Of a stretch of DNA of 64,000 bases, positions 45,282 through 57,640 are shown piece after piece. The position numbers were made by a program, and so were the translations under genes. The notes under the pieces are model-generated. The model was not told the DNA's origin, did no database searches, and worked only from the letters and a program-made list of their open reading frames with translations. Numbering within the stretch: the first letter of the stretch is position 1; each line of letters starts with the position of its first letter. Source of the stretch: Rhipidocladum racemiflorum (Eukaryota > Streptophyta > Magnoliopsida > Poales > Poaceae); NCBI GenBank assembly GCA_036346355.1, contig CM070580.1:27881374-27945373 (forward strand), given 5' to 3'.

Positions 45282-48200
45282 CTAAGCTCGAGCCAATTTA
45301 CTCATCTGAACTTCTGGATGAGTGACATCATGAGAATCTTGCGACTTCTCCATTTCTCTTGCAATCTGAATGTCACTGGGGATGAAATGCTCCCTGATGG
45401 CCTTTGCGGCAAAATGAGGGATCATTCCGACGACAATCACTGCAAGAAGCAATGCCCAAAACAATCCAGTTCCCATAACTGTATAGATTGCCCTGTCATA
45501 CAATTACAGAATCAGCAACCATGTAGTGTTTTTTTTTCCTGTAAGCATGGAAGCAAATGGTAAGAATGAGCACGTACCAGAAACCAGGCAAGTTAGGTAT
45601 GGAGTCTATGACCATGACGCAAATAAGTGTTGCAACAATGCTGCCCCATATTGCTGCATGTGTGATCCAATTCCACCTGATGACATCCATTGCAAGGTGA
45701 ATGTTGACAAGAATAACAACAGACAGCGTCCAGAGGTCTCCCAGGCTAGCGCCGTCAATTGTACTCTTTCTGTATGCGAGGTAAGGGATGAAGAAAACTG
45801 CAAGGCTCTGCCAAATGGAGTCCATCATGAAAAAAATGAATAGCCTCAGGTTGTAATTCTCCTCACGCTGCCCGGGGCCATAGAGTTGGGGATATTTCAA
45901 CAATGTCCTCCGACTTAGATCCTTATCGAGAATGGCAACAACTATAGTCGGGACAGCAGTATATACCACAGAATATAACACACTGCTCCACTCAGTTATT
46001 GCTGTTGTCAGGGTGAAACCAGTGTAAAGTACATACCTGCCATGGTTAAGGAGTTTATGTTTTAACTCTTAATGCAAATTTAACAAACTGAGTAACAAAG
46101 GGAGTGCACTTACCAGAAAAGCACAAAGACAAAAGTAGCATTTCTGTAAAAGTTGTATAGGATCATGTAGCCCATTCTCTGGTAGTTCCAGTGGCCATGA
46201 ACCAACAGCAGGGGAACCAAAAATCTGAATTGCCCCATGGCAAAATCTGAGGCCATAACAGCTTGCCTCCCCTCTTGCCCACTGATGCCAATGCCAACAT
46301 CGGCCATTTGAATCATGGATACATCATTTGCACCTGAAAAAGGTACTTCTTTTCAGATTGATAAAAAAAAAATCCAGTAATTACAAAGTGATGGCTGAGG
46401 TGCTGAGCTAGTTTAAAACAAAAATCTGTACCGTCTCCAATAGCTAGAGTCATGTCGCTTGTTCGCTTCTTTATTAGATCAACAATGCCAGCCTTCTGTA
46501 GGGGAGCCACCCGACAACACAGAACAACCTCACAAGCTACTGCGACTTCAAAAAGCTGCAAAATTAGCGTTGCGTGAGTTAATCATAACAGAATTCACTC
46601 ACATGATACAGATACTAGAATGATTGCATACCTCCTCCTCTCGTTCTGTATCAAAAATGTAGACGAGGCTGTTACCATCGATGATTAAAGCGAGGGACGC
46701 TCTAGCTGGAGAGTCTGTCGATAGTGACCGGAGTGCGTTAACCATGGAGATTGCATCATCTAGACTCGTTCTACACGAATCTCTTGAGTGGCTATTGATT
46801 ACAATCTGCGTCATATCCCTTGTCAAAAGCTTGCAGGAATAGCCAATGGAGATGGCGGTTTCTTGCTTGTCACCTGTCAGTACCCAAACCTTAATCCCTG
46901 CTTGCCTCAGTTTTTCAATTGCGTCAGGCACTCCATCTTGCAGCTTGTCTTCAATACCAGAGGCTCCCAGTAGGCGCAGGTTCCGTTCAATGCTGGCAGC
47001 CACGCCACGGAGCAGGTTCCCTCTTCCTAGCAGCGCGGTGCTAGCCTTGTCGTAAGCCATTTGCCACTCGTGAAACTCCGCCTGGCTGATCTCCCGCACA
47101 CCGATAACGAGTGTTCGCAGACCTAACGACGAATATGAGTGCAGATGTTTCTCAGTTGCTTGAACGACATCTGGATTCAGTGTTTTGTCAATGGCTCCAA
47201 ACATCGAATTATCTGCGCCTTTCACAAACAGCTTGACAGCCTTGTCAGGGCAACCGATTATAACCGACATCCTCTTGCGATCGCTGTCAAACTCATGAAG
47301 ACCAAGAACATCGAACCTGCACATGAAGTCCCGTAAAGGCAATTAAGCAAATGCTCTGTGAAAGTCATTGACGATGTTTAACAGGACAAAAAAAAAGTTA
47401 CGAGATCCAGATGCACGATATGCTGAAGTAAAACGAAGCATTGCGCTAACAAGCGCTAGTCTTGTACATCTACAAGAGGCGGTAGGGAAATCAACTCAAC
47501 CAATTGCATTCATCAATAAATGCTAATTCAAGTGAAGCAGCTCCTACCACAAATAGCATCAGTTTTATGTACTACGAGCCCAAAAAACAGGATGCAAGCA
47601 ACAGCCACAAGCCAACAAAGTTTCAGACACTAAACGACACAGACGGCAAACTGTACTACCATGAGGGTAAAAAACCGCCGCACGTCTCTTCGTCCCTATT
47701 CCTAATGCTAATGTATCAGTGGCACACCACCGAAAGCGTAAACCAGCGCCTACATTTTAAAATTTTAATCGCAAAGAAGGATGTCTCGATCTGTACCTCT
47801 GCTTCTCGCCAAGGACGTCAATTACAATGTGCCCGGATGTTCGTTCGACAAGCACAAACCCGTACGCAGCCGCGGCAGAAACCAACGCCTGCTCGTCCGG
47901 CGACTCACCTTGGTAATTGATCACCTTCCTCTTTGGGTCCGGACCATCAAGAATCATAGGAACAATGGTGTTGCACGTCGCCAGGGCAAGGAAGAACTCT
48001 CGGGCGTACCTCCCTTGCTCGGTAGCACCCCCATCCTTCAGCAACTCCACCAGCTCTCTATCGACGTTGACCCGCATCTTTGGCACCCAAATCCGATCAC
48101 TTTCTGTTACGAATCAGAAGCTATCAGTTCCCAACCCTGACTCCCCTAACCAAAAGAACTCATTCAGGATAAGCAAGAAGAGAAACTAGCCCTACCAACA

Positions 48201-49552
48201 GGTTGCTGCCTTGTGGTGTCACTGTAATCGACACCCTCAATGCTAGCACACCGGAACTCCATCTTGTTCTGCGTGAGCGTGCCGGTCTTATCGGAGAAGA
48301 CGCACTTAACCTGGCCTAGGTCCTCGTTGATGTTGAGAGACCTGCATTGGAACCTCGAGTTGGTCGACGCGTCGTACAGCCTCGTGTCCCGGATCATGAA
48401 GTAGGCCTGCCCGAGCCTGACGAGCTCCATGGAGATGTAGAGCGAGATGGGTATCATGATCTGGAACACGATGACCGCCATGAGGAAGATGAACACGATC
48501 TGAGCCGCTATACCGTAGTAGTTGTAGTTTTTGTTCTTGTCGTCTCTCAGGTGGTCTTTCAGGTAGTCTTTCTTGTGGAAGAACTGCGCGAGCTCGAGCT
48601 CGGTCTCGTGGGTGCGCAGCCACACGCCCGAGAGCGCGGCCACGAGAGCGCAGAGCAGGATGAGGATCGCGGATAGGAAGAGCGTCTCGCGGTTCATGCG
48701 CGTCTCGAGGCGGCTGCGCTTGGTCGGCGCGCCCGCGTTGTTCAGCATCGCCTTGGTCTCGCGCCCCGCATACACCACCACGCCGACGGCCCAGGACGTG
48801 TTCTTGAGCTCGCAGCCGCGGAGCACGATGTTGGACGGGCCAAGCGGTATCCGGCGGCTCTCCCCCTCGAGCTCGAGGTTGGCCTGGAAGCCGTAGATGT
48901 TGCGGTTCGGGCGCTCGCAGCGGATGACGGCGCCGGTGAGTTGGTCGGGCGGCGTGGTGAGCGTTTCTTGCTTTGCGTAGCGAGTCTTGAGGTTGGACTC
49001 GCCGTCAAGGTTCAGCGTCTGCACGTAGGCAACGCCGGTGGGGTCGCTGGTAGCGAGGAGGACCATGTCCGCCGGGAGCGACTCATCGGCGGTGACCCGT
49101 ACGACATCGCCGACGCGGACGTGCTTCCACTCGTTCGGGGTGAATTGGACGCCCGCGCCAGGGGATAGGACAGCGGCGAGGCGATTATTCTCGGCGCGGT
49201 CGGACCGGTGCCGGCGCCAGTCCTCGTACGCGTCCTTGACGGCGGTGACAATGAGAACGAAGGCGAGCGGCATGACGGAGGCGCCGCGCCCAAAAACGGC
49301 GAGCTGGGGGAGCTGGTTGAGCACGGCGATGACGAGGAAGTAGACGTAGGCAAGGCGGTGGAACTGCTCGAACAGGTTGCGCGGCAGGAACGTGAGCGGC
49401 GAGTACTTGGCAGTGCGCACGGCGTTCCCCGCGAACTCTAGCCGCTCGTTGGTGCGCGCCGGGTCGCCCACGCGCACCACCCGCGCGTCCTCGTCGCCCA
49501 GCTCCTTCTGCGACCCCGACATGTGCCGCGACGACCCGTGGTCCTCGGCCAT
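45282..49552 (-). CDS. ALA1: P4-type ATPase, phospholipid-transporting (ALA1-like flippase)
   Basis: I place seven coding exons: 49552-48196, 48103-47797, 47316-46632, 46555-46432, 46333-46114, 46036-45578 and 45492-45282. All introns have GT/AG ends and matching phases, giving 1120 residues, close to Arabidopsis ALA1. Landmarks are DGES in the actuator domain (183-186), PISL in the fourth membrane segment (368-371), the phosphorylated Asp in DKTGT (421-425), GESPDEQALV (518-527), KGADNSMFG (587-595), TGDKQET (702-708) and GDGANDVSM (823-831). The last 250 or so residues carry six hydrophobic segments. Such enzymes use ATP to move phospholipids to the cytosolic leaflet, with an ALIS/CDC50 partner. 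The start MAEDHGSS is chosen because upstream in-frame sequence looks like leader. An upstream Met at 49756 is the alternative. Confidence 0.93.
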
Positions 49553-50741
49553 GGCGGGCGCGCTGACCGGCCAAACGCGCCGCGTCAGAGAGGGAACCTC
49601 GAATCCCCGCCCGTGTTCCCGGCCATGGCGCTCCCGGTGCGTGCGTAAAGGTCGGATTTTGACCGGCGGATTGGCGGACGCAGAGATCCCGGTCGTGTTC
49701 AAAAAACAGGGGAGGAGCGGAGCAGAGCAGACAACGAGTTGGGATCTGGAAACCAAGAACGGCGGATAGATTGGGTTGAAGTATCCCCTGGGAGTAAGTA
49801 ACTACGGCGAGTGTTGCATTAAAGATCGGCTGCTGCCGCGCGCAGAGGAAATTTTATTTCAGGAGGAGAAGAAGAGGAAGGAAGCAAAGGGAGAAAACAC
49901 ACACGCAAACTCGTTGCGGAGTTGAAATGGTTCGGTCATGGCGCTTAAAATCTGGCAGGTGGAGTTGGTGAGGACAAAGGCACCGTTTGTATGAGAGAGA
50001 GAGAGAGTAGAGCGCGAGACTTCTGGTTGTAGACTTTCATGTGAGCTCCTGTGCTGGCCTCTCGTGGTGGTTTTGTGTTCTCTCAAGTCTAACAAGGAAT
50101 CTAAATTAGTTCCTTGCTGGGAGTTGGGGCATGAAAGGCTAGATATATTGGATTAAGGAGGAAGAGATGTGATAATGCTCCGTCTTCCTAGAAGCCTCTT
50201 GGCCCCGAGGACACGACAGAGTAGGCAAGAGCGAGGCTAACATAGCCTTTTCTTTTCTTTTAGCTTTTCCTTGGTTAATTTTAGGCGGCTTAATTAGCAC
50301 TAGTAGAGAAATCAAGCTGTCTTACATAGGCTCGGAGTAGTACATGGGTGTCGCTGGTCAAGGATGGACGGAAACGCGCTCCGCAAGGCGGAAGGGAGGG
50401 ACGGTGAGGGCCACTCGATCGTCGCTAAACAATCTTTTTTTTGGGGCGGTTTGGTTCCTGGGGAGCCGGCCGGCTTTGCTTTGTGGCGGAGATCCTGAAG
50501 CTTCCAAAAAGGCAAAGGGATCGGAGAGACGATGGTTCTTTGGTGTGGGGGCACTCAGGGTGGGTGGCCCCCAAAGCGGTTGAACCGAAGTTTGTCTATT
50601 GGACCGGTTTCTAATCTCATCTAATCCGAAGGATTTGCACCCTACTTTGGGTAACTTTAGCTTCTTCTAAAAGAGCTTTTCTGCCTTGGTCCTACTATTT
50701 GAGAGAGCTTTAATCTGTCCATGATTTAAACTTAAGTCCGC
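49553..50741. other. upstream region of the flippase gene
   Basis: A GAGAGAGAGAGAG run lies near 49995. No clear TATA box could be singled out. No other gene is visible. Confidence 0.4.
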
Positions 50742-50923
50742 ACCTTCGGTCCGCAAAGAATGCTGTTTTGGAAATCGACACGGTTCCTAAGACGTGACTT
50801 CGATCGCTAGTTTTTATCGTAATAGATTTATGAAAACTAATAAGATTATATTAATATCGATAGGCAAAATTTAAAATATTTGGCTGCGTGTTATCTAAAA
50901 CGACATTCTTTGATGACCGAGAG
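50742..50923. mobile_element. Stowaway-like MITE, about 182 bp
   Basis: The left end CTTCGGTCCGCAAAGAATG pairs with the right end CATTCTTTGATGACCGAGAG, next to TA. Internally ATCGACACGGTTCCTAAGA and CTAGTTTTTATCGTAATAG relate it to the family at 23307. Confidence 0.7.
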
Positions 50924-50929
50924 TAGTAT

Positions 50930-52225
50930 ATTGAAATGTGCTCTAAACTTCGAATCGCCCCCTTTGCAGGAATTAAAATGCATTCGAAACCAACCTTAAG
51001 TCTAGGCTACGCCCGTTTTTTTAGCACAAATTGTAAAGCCAAAATTTGGCATGCAGCAAACCAATATCTTAAGCCCAATATACAAGAAATTATAACGGCA
51101 TCTTGCATTATTTGTACGGCAATCACAGATACCGTCTCTGACTTGCTGACTTTTGTTATGTCAAGGCTGCTACTTCTTTCAGCATTTCATTTCGAATCAA
51201 GGTAAGGTTTGCAATTACGTCAAACTAACAAGGTTGGGTGGGTGTATAATATGGAGCACCACATATTTTAGCCAGGGAGAATCTTGGCAGGAAAACTGCT
51301 CTGCTCCTAGAGTACAGAAGCCATAAATCTTCGTTAAGCCGCCGGTCAACGTCCGCACAAGCTTATTAGGCAGAGTTGACATCAAACCCGCTAACTGAAA
51401 ACTTTCCACACAAAAAAAAAACTACAGTCATGTGCTAAAAACTTCGTGACGAGTCATCCATTCCATCCATGGCTTCGTTCTAGAAGCTCATGCGTGACGA
51501 TAGCGCATGCGCCATTGGAGCCCCCCTGTCCAGTCCTCATGGCCAAACGCACAAGCTAGCTAGGTGGTTGCACTAAATTATGCTGCTGCTGCTGCTACTT
51601 CTTGGCTCTACGTGCATGTTCCTATTGGTTTCTGAATTCTAATCGCTGTCACAACATTGTGAAAAATTATCTTGAGGCGTTGGGGGTGTACCCAACTACC
51701 CATCGATCAGAGCGTGACAGCAATGGATGAGGTAAATATTTTACGCATTGCGATGGAATCAGGAGACTTGCGATTTGGTGATGCTAGTATGCTGAGTACT
51801 AGTAGGGATGGTGCAGCATCAATTGTGCACAGTGCTTCTTGCCAGAAAACGGACGCCAGACTTGAATTCCTGAAAAGATGTCGAACTGGAGGCATTGTCC
51901 TAAACTTCAGAGCTCGTCGCAGCATATGGATGGACGGATGGGTGACCACATGAACTGACCACGCCATATCGATCGCACAGTGATTCGGACAGAGAAACGC
52001 ATCTCTCTAAAGGAGTATTTTATGCTTGGATTTGATCAGTCCTTGCAGGCAGGCAGAGGTGCCCTTTTTATTTCCCACTTTTTCTGCCGAACCTGGTTGG
52101 ATCAATTCGACGGTTCTACACTTCGAAAATGTAATGTCTTTTTTTTTCCGGGAAAAAGGACAGAGAAACTGGCCCAAAGAATAACAGTTTGACCATGACG
52201 AAATTATTACGGTATTGCTAGGGAT
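50930..52225. other. intergenic DNA, no gene seen
   Basis: Short frames only. A GCTGCTGCTGCTGC run lies near 51582. Confidence 0.4.
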
Positions 52226-52229
52226 CGGA

Positions 52230-52465
52230 CAGCAGATTTTTTCGCAATATTTTTTTTCCACGCGTGAAACATTTTTTTCTACGTAGTGAAACATTTTTTC
52301 TACGTATTGAAATATTTTTCTTCGACAAACAGTAAAAAAAATGTTTCATACGTTCAAAAAAAATGTTGCATACGTTAAAAAAAATGTTGCATAAGTTAAA
52401 AAAAAATGTTGCACGGCGTCCGAGAAAAACAAAAAAAACGGACGTCCGGATGGAAGTCCTCTCCA
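52230..52465. repeat. short-unit inverted array of TTTTTT/GTTTCA-type units
   Basis: The left half has GTGAAACATTTTTT-like units three times. The right half has AAAAAAAATGTTGCATACGT-like units three to four times, roughly the complement. The flanks GGATCGGACAGC and GGACGTCCGG suggest a weak outer inverted repeat. Confidence 0.6.
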
Positions 52466-53629
52466 AATTATTAATATGTCTTGGACCACATGAACTCTGA
52501 TCACCATTTTGGAGAAGCTTGGGTTTTTTTTCCCGTCAAGTATAGATGAGATTTCTTGCCCATGAAGATGAAGCGCAGGCATGTTGACGAAAATGAGGCT
52601 TAGGGGAAATCTTCCCGTGGTAAGTTGTCCAAAATCAGAGGGGATATGATCGAGGAAGGATCTATTGGAATCATGCGGGCCCCAAGATTGATTACATCGA
52701 GTCAAACTCGTTAAACATTTGGCTGCCGGACTAACGAACAAAGATGAGGGAAAATGTTATGTCTACACGTTCTTACATGCTAAAGCACGCCATAGTCTCA
52801 GATTAAGCCCGCAAAATTGCGATTACCACGGTGTACGATTACCGAAACCCTCCGCTCCTTATATTATTGCCACTTAAAACCTTATTTGAAGGATTCATTT
52901 TTTATATCACTATTCGTTAGATAGGTCGGGACATTCACATGGATCCTGATAGGGGATAAACCTCTCAAACAAGATCAAAGTGGAGGAATTTTTATTTTAT
53001 TTTTTTGACTAACGACGGTGATAGGAAGTCCTTCACACCTTCGCGTCGAACGTCTCGAGTCTCGACACGCCGTGTGGCATGGTCAAAGTGCCCCGCGCTC
53101 GCCCGGCCGGCGGCGACGCACCGTCCGGTCTTGCACGTCCGCCCGCGTACATGCCGGTGGGCCTAGCTGGCTACTAGTCTCAGCTCCAGGGAATTGGAAT
53201 TTCGGAAGCCTCGTAGGCACCGTCCAGCTTGGCCTGTGTCGGGGCCCCACATGGCTTCTGGAGCACGGGAGCATCTCGGCCGTCCGGCCACTACGGGTCA
53301 AATCCTGGCCGCCTTTTTTTTTTATTGAGCGTCCTGGATTGACTTGTTCAGCGTTTGAGAGCTTTTTCTGATTGGTACTAGTGCTGGAGTATGATTTGTG
53401 GCATGATGATCTATGACTCGTTTTATAAACAAAGTTAGGTGTTATGACTTTTGCTGGCACGATCAGTAATCTTATAAGAAAAACGAGATCCCTCTGTCCT
53501 TGACTTTTTGCAAGCAATATGAGAAGGTGCAAGGCTACACGGCGCACATGTGAATGCCACATGGATTCCTTGTGTGTTTAGTTGGCCGGGCCCGTATGTA
53601 AGCCACCACGGATCTATTGACATCAGAAT
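52466..53629. other. intergenic DNA, no gene seen
   Basis: A GC-rich piece near 53050-53300 carries open frames on both strands without a recognisable domain. Confidence 0.4.
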
Positions 53630-54240
53630 TTGGCGCTCTTAGCCGGTCTAACAGGTATGACCGATTTCATAGTTGTAGCCGATCTGAAAGGATGAGGCTA
53701 ACACATGGATGTGAGATTGAAACTAGCAATCGGTTTAGGCAGAAGTTTGTTCTTGAAGATTAAGGCTGATACTTATCTCTACAAGAGTTGAAGAAGGATA
53801 TGATCGGCCTAGATACTATAAAAAGGGTCAACAGGCAAGACAGAAAGATATCCAACGATCAATCAACCCGCTCTACTTTTTATCTACTTTTCTGTCGACT
53901 AGGAGTAGCTTATAGATTTAGAACATTTCATCTGTAATTCGTTCTTTGATCAATAAAGTTGTGCATTGCCGAGTTTGATCAACTGTTGACTTACACCATA
54001 AAAGTTTATTTTTTTCTCCGATCTTGTTTCGTATCGCCTTTTTCAAAAAAAAATTACCTTTATCTTCCATCTATTTAGCTCAATCAGGCCGTTTAGATTT
54101 ATCGGCTACTTTCAATTTAGTCGGCTTGACTACCTATTTAAGAGGCTAATCGGCTTAACGATTGATTAGATTACATATTTTTCTTTCCAATTACAAGACC
54201 AAATCGGCTGATCGGCCCTCATTACGTTTTCGGTGCCAAC
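53630..54240 (+). repeat. LTR-like fragment, gypsy type
   Basis: A TATA-like ACTATAAAAAGGGTC at 53815 is followed by a leader and an AATAAAG polyadenylation-like signal near 53953. The right end GTTTTCGGTGCCAACA has the CA terminus of an LTR. TCGGC motifs recur through it. The left boundary and a target duplication were not found. Confidence 0.45.
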
Positions 54241-54266
54241 AAGACCAAAGAAGCTCTAACCTAATA

Positions 54267-54504
54267 CTCATTCTGGTCACAAATATTTGTCATTTTGGAC
54301 ATATGTGTAATTAAACTTTTGAACTTTAACCATCAATATCTTCTTTAGTATTTATATAAGATACATGAAAATCATGTGTATATTAGTATAATATTATAGG
54401 GTTTTATTAATATATTATAATACAAATCAGTGATCAAAACTATATTTTATGTAGTGATATAAAACTATATTTTATATGTTAGATAACTATTTTGATCAGA
54501 GGAG
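54267..54504. mobile_element. Stowaway-like MITE, 238 bp, TA target duplication
   Basis: It starts CTCATTCTGGTCACAAATA and ends TATTTTGATCAGAGGAG, with TA directly on both sides. Confidence 0.8.
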
Positions 54505-54509
54505 TACCT

Positions 54510-55600
54510 TCCATAACTTGAAACGTACACGTTGATGGCTTATATTAGCCTCTGCGCAGGTCCAATGACGTGCTTGTCCCTCTGGATGGGGTTGAACAAT
54601 TTCGTACTCGTTCATATTCCATCGGAATTACTTGTTGAAGCGGGCCTACTGCGAGACCTGTCAAATCCATGGCATTTTTTTTTTCTCACCTACATGCGTG
54701 AGTCTGCTTGCCCTTACGTGTGGTACTTGCAAAATTATGCCACGACTTGAAATGCTCCCGAATTGTACGGCGGTACTACGCAAAATCATCTTAAAGTCGT
54801 CTTCCAACAAAGAAACAAGACAGACTCGGAATTCCTTGGTTATGGATCATTTTCCAGACGGCCAAAAGAACAAAAAAACAACATGAAATTGAGAATCCGA
54901 GGCCAAGGTAAATTGGTCGCCATCCTACGGCTTTTATCTGAACCACGGGCAGATTGTGATCTGGGAAAATTCTGATCACTTTCATGGTTGGCGTTTAGAG
55001 ACGAGCAACTGCCCTTTGAGTGGTCAGGGAGAGCTAAAATGTCTCGAGTTTGAATACTCTGCTTGCCATGGCGGCTTGGACAGGCTAGGATAAGATGCAA
55101 GTGCTGATCACTGACAGAAGTCGACGGTTTTGGATGCTCACATAACTAAGCCGATCCGCCGCCCAATCATGCCCTAAAAAATGTTTACACCCGATGGAAT
55201 TCTTTGCCATGATGGCGAGCTGGCGACGACTCGGCCGTGACAAATCCAATTTGTCCCTAACCACACAACTATATTTATTAGCACTGATTTAGTGCATAAG
55301 CATGCTAAAAATATAATTTCAGCACAAGAGCATCCTGGCCTGAAGAATGTGATGCCCGTACCAACGATCATGATTGATCAACCGGGCGTTGCACTAAACT
55401 AGTTCGTAGCCATCATTTGCTCGATGGGATGCGCACATAACCCGTAAAAGGCTAACGACTAAATAACGAGTATTATCAGCAGCCACACCTATCTGCCTTT
55501 AAGCGAAGTGGAGCAGTTGACAGTCTCTGGTTTTGCTTGATCACAGGCTCCGAGCAAGGTGTCAACGCGGCCGCCGGGCCCGGAGATTTGGTGACACTAG
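54510..55600. other. intergenic DNA, no gene seen
   Basis: The missing flippase exons 3-7 were looked for here and not found. Confidence 0.45.
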
Positions 55601-56686
55601 CGGAAACTTTACCCTGATATGTTATTTTCCCCTTGTCTCACTGCCATCTACCTGACATTTGCCTATGCACGTCGCAGTCGATCGCACCACAACCACCCAC
55701 AGCCACGGACTGCCCAGTTACCTACTTCGTCACCCCAAGCAACAAAGGCAATCAAATCACAAGCAATTTCGCCGGCAGCAACGCAATCAGAAGCAAGAAT
55801 TTGCAGATGATGTGCAGGGGCGAAGGCGATCGGTCCATACCTTTGCCTTGTGCCGAACACGTCTACGACGATGTGCCCGGAGGTGCGCTCCACGAGCGTG
55901 TACCCGTACGCCGCGGCGGCGTAGACCAGCGCCTGCTCGTCGGGGGACTCGCCCTGGTAATCCACCAGCTTCGCCGCCGGGTCGGCGGTGTCGACGACGA
56001 TGGGCACGACGGTGTTGCAGGTCGACAGCGTGAGGAAGAAGTCGCGGGCGCGGCCGGCCTTGGTGCCCGTCCCGTCCTTGAGCAGGGCCATCAGCTTCGG
56101 GTCCGTATTGACCGCCGTCTTCAGTCTCAGGACCACGCCGTCCACTGAATCAGACAGAGTGCGCGACGACACTTGATTCAGAAACTTTTCACATGAGCCA
56201 CAGTTGAGTTAATAGCAGCATTCTTGCGAGCCTGAGATCGAGAACTCAACTGTCATGTTTTTTTTTTAATGAAACGAAATGGCTCATGCTTGGGTTAACA
56301 CATTAATCAGCCTGGCGTACTGGTACATTTTGCCGTGTCAGGCTTTCGAACCCGGAAAAGGATGGTGACGATTCGTTGTTATCAATAAATTCAAATTCCT
56401 AATGGATGCAAGGTGTTGGATTAGTTGAGGATGTCTGGTGATTCTATTCTTATCAGAAGTAAATGTTGGTTAAGCCCGAGCAGTGGCCCTAGGTTGTGTC
56501 GTCGGCAAGGCTGGTGCCATCACGTTGTAAGGTACGAACAAGACAGTCCAGTGACAACAAAAGCTGCAGCATTTTCAGTTTCAGATAGCTTAAAAGTGCT
56601 GCGTCCCAACTCCCAAGTGCTGGAAGAGCTAGCCTTTTCCTCGCGGGATTAAAAAGAGGAGCGAAGACGTCAACAGATTCACGGTA

Positions 56687-57640
56687 CTCGCACCTGTCTT
56701 AAAAAAATAATATTTTGGATATCCATACGATCTTTAAAATACAACTTTAATCACTAATTTTTAGTATAATATATTTATTAAACTCAATAAAATTATAATA
56801 TTATTGTCGGGGATTGGGATATTCATAAGGATTATTCTGCCCCGACGATCATGCACTCACCGACCATAAACATCCTCGGACGCGGTACCCAAGGATGGGT
56901 CCCGAGCACCCCCATGCTCGGACACGGGCATACCCGCTATGCCTTTGGCGAAAAGTGCTCGGCTACGAGCTTTAAAGACGCGCACGAACAAACGTGGTTG
57001 GCGAGGCTACGGGACGGTCGAACCAGGACCAAAGGGACGCTCGGAGATCGCCGATGGACGTGGTCAACCAATAAAACAGGAAAGTGGTGGTTATTTAGCC
57101 AAAGATCCAGGGAAGTTACACCAGGAATTCAAATATGGCGAGAATCAAGGACACGTCCAACATGGCAACTAGCATGATTTTAGGAGGCAGTTACCATGTA
57201 TATACCACGATAGCTTGTATTTAACCCCCCCTCCAGCAACAAGGAGGGGGGCATCCCATTGCGAGATCCATGTACTTGTATCCTTAAATCCAATACAGAG
57301 AAACGCCTCTAGGCGACTGGACGTAGGGCTATTATCTCAACCGTGAGAGGCCTGAACCAGGATAAAATCCTTGTGTTTATGTCTGTTCTAGTGGACCGTC
57401 TCCCACGTCTTCGACGTTACACCTTTGACAGAAAGGGGCTCTGTTGATCCCTCGTTCAACAAGTAAGCTCGGCGGGAGCCCGTTCTCCAATCGTCGACAA
57501 TTATAAAAGTATTTCTCAAGACAAATCTACACATATAATTTATATATATCCAATTTAAATATTTAAAAATATAACGATAGTCAACATTTTGAAAGTTTGA
57601 CCTATATCTAAAAAATCAACTTTTTGAACACCGGATAGAG
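56687..57640. mobile_element. Stowaway-like MITE split by a solo LTR
   Basis: The outer ends CTCGCACCTGTCTTAAAAA and ACACCGGATAGAG sit next to TA on both sides. The two parts (56687-56804 and 57505-57640) read as one MITE of about 250 bp related to 23307 and 50742 when the 695-bp LTR and one ATTAT copy are set aside. It lies in intron 1 of the broken flippase copy. Confidence 0.75.
56805..57499 (+). mobile_element. solo LTR, Tat gypsy family of 9098-9701 (695 bp)
   Basis: It starts TGTCGGGGATTGGG and ends CTCCAATCGTCGACA. ATTAT is directly repeated at 56800-56804 and 57500-57504. The last 55 or so bases match the LTR at 9098-9701. No internal sequence remains, so it is the product of LTR-LTR recombination. 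Confidence 0.9.

Noticed and set aside
48347..49769. Plus-strand frames opposite flippase exon 1
   Set aside because: Antisense shadows of a long GC-biased exon.
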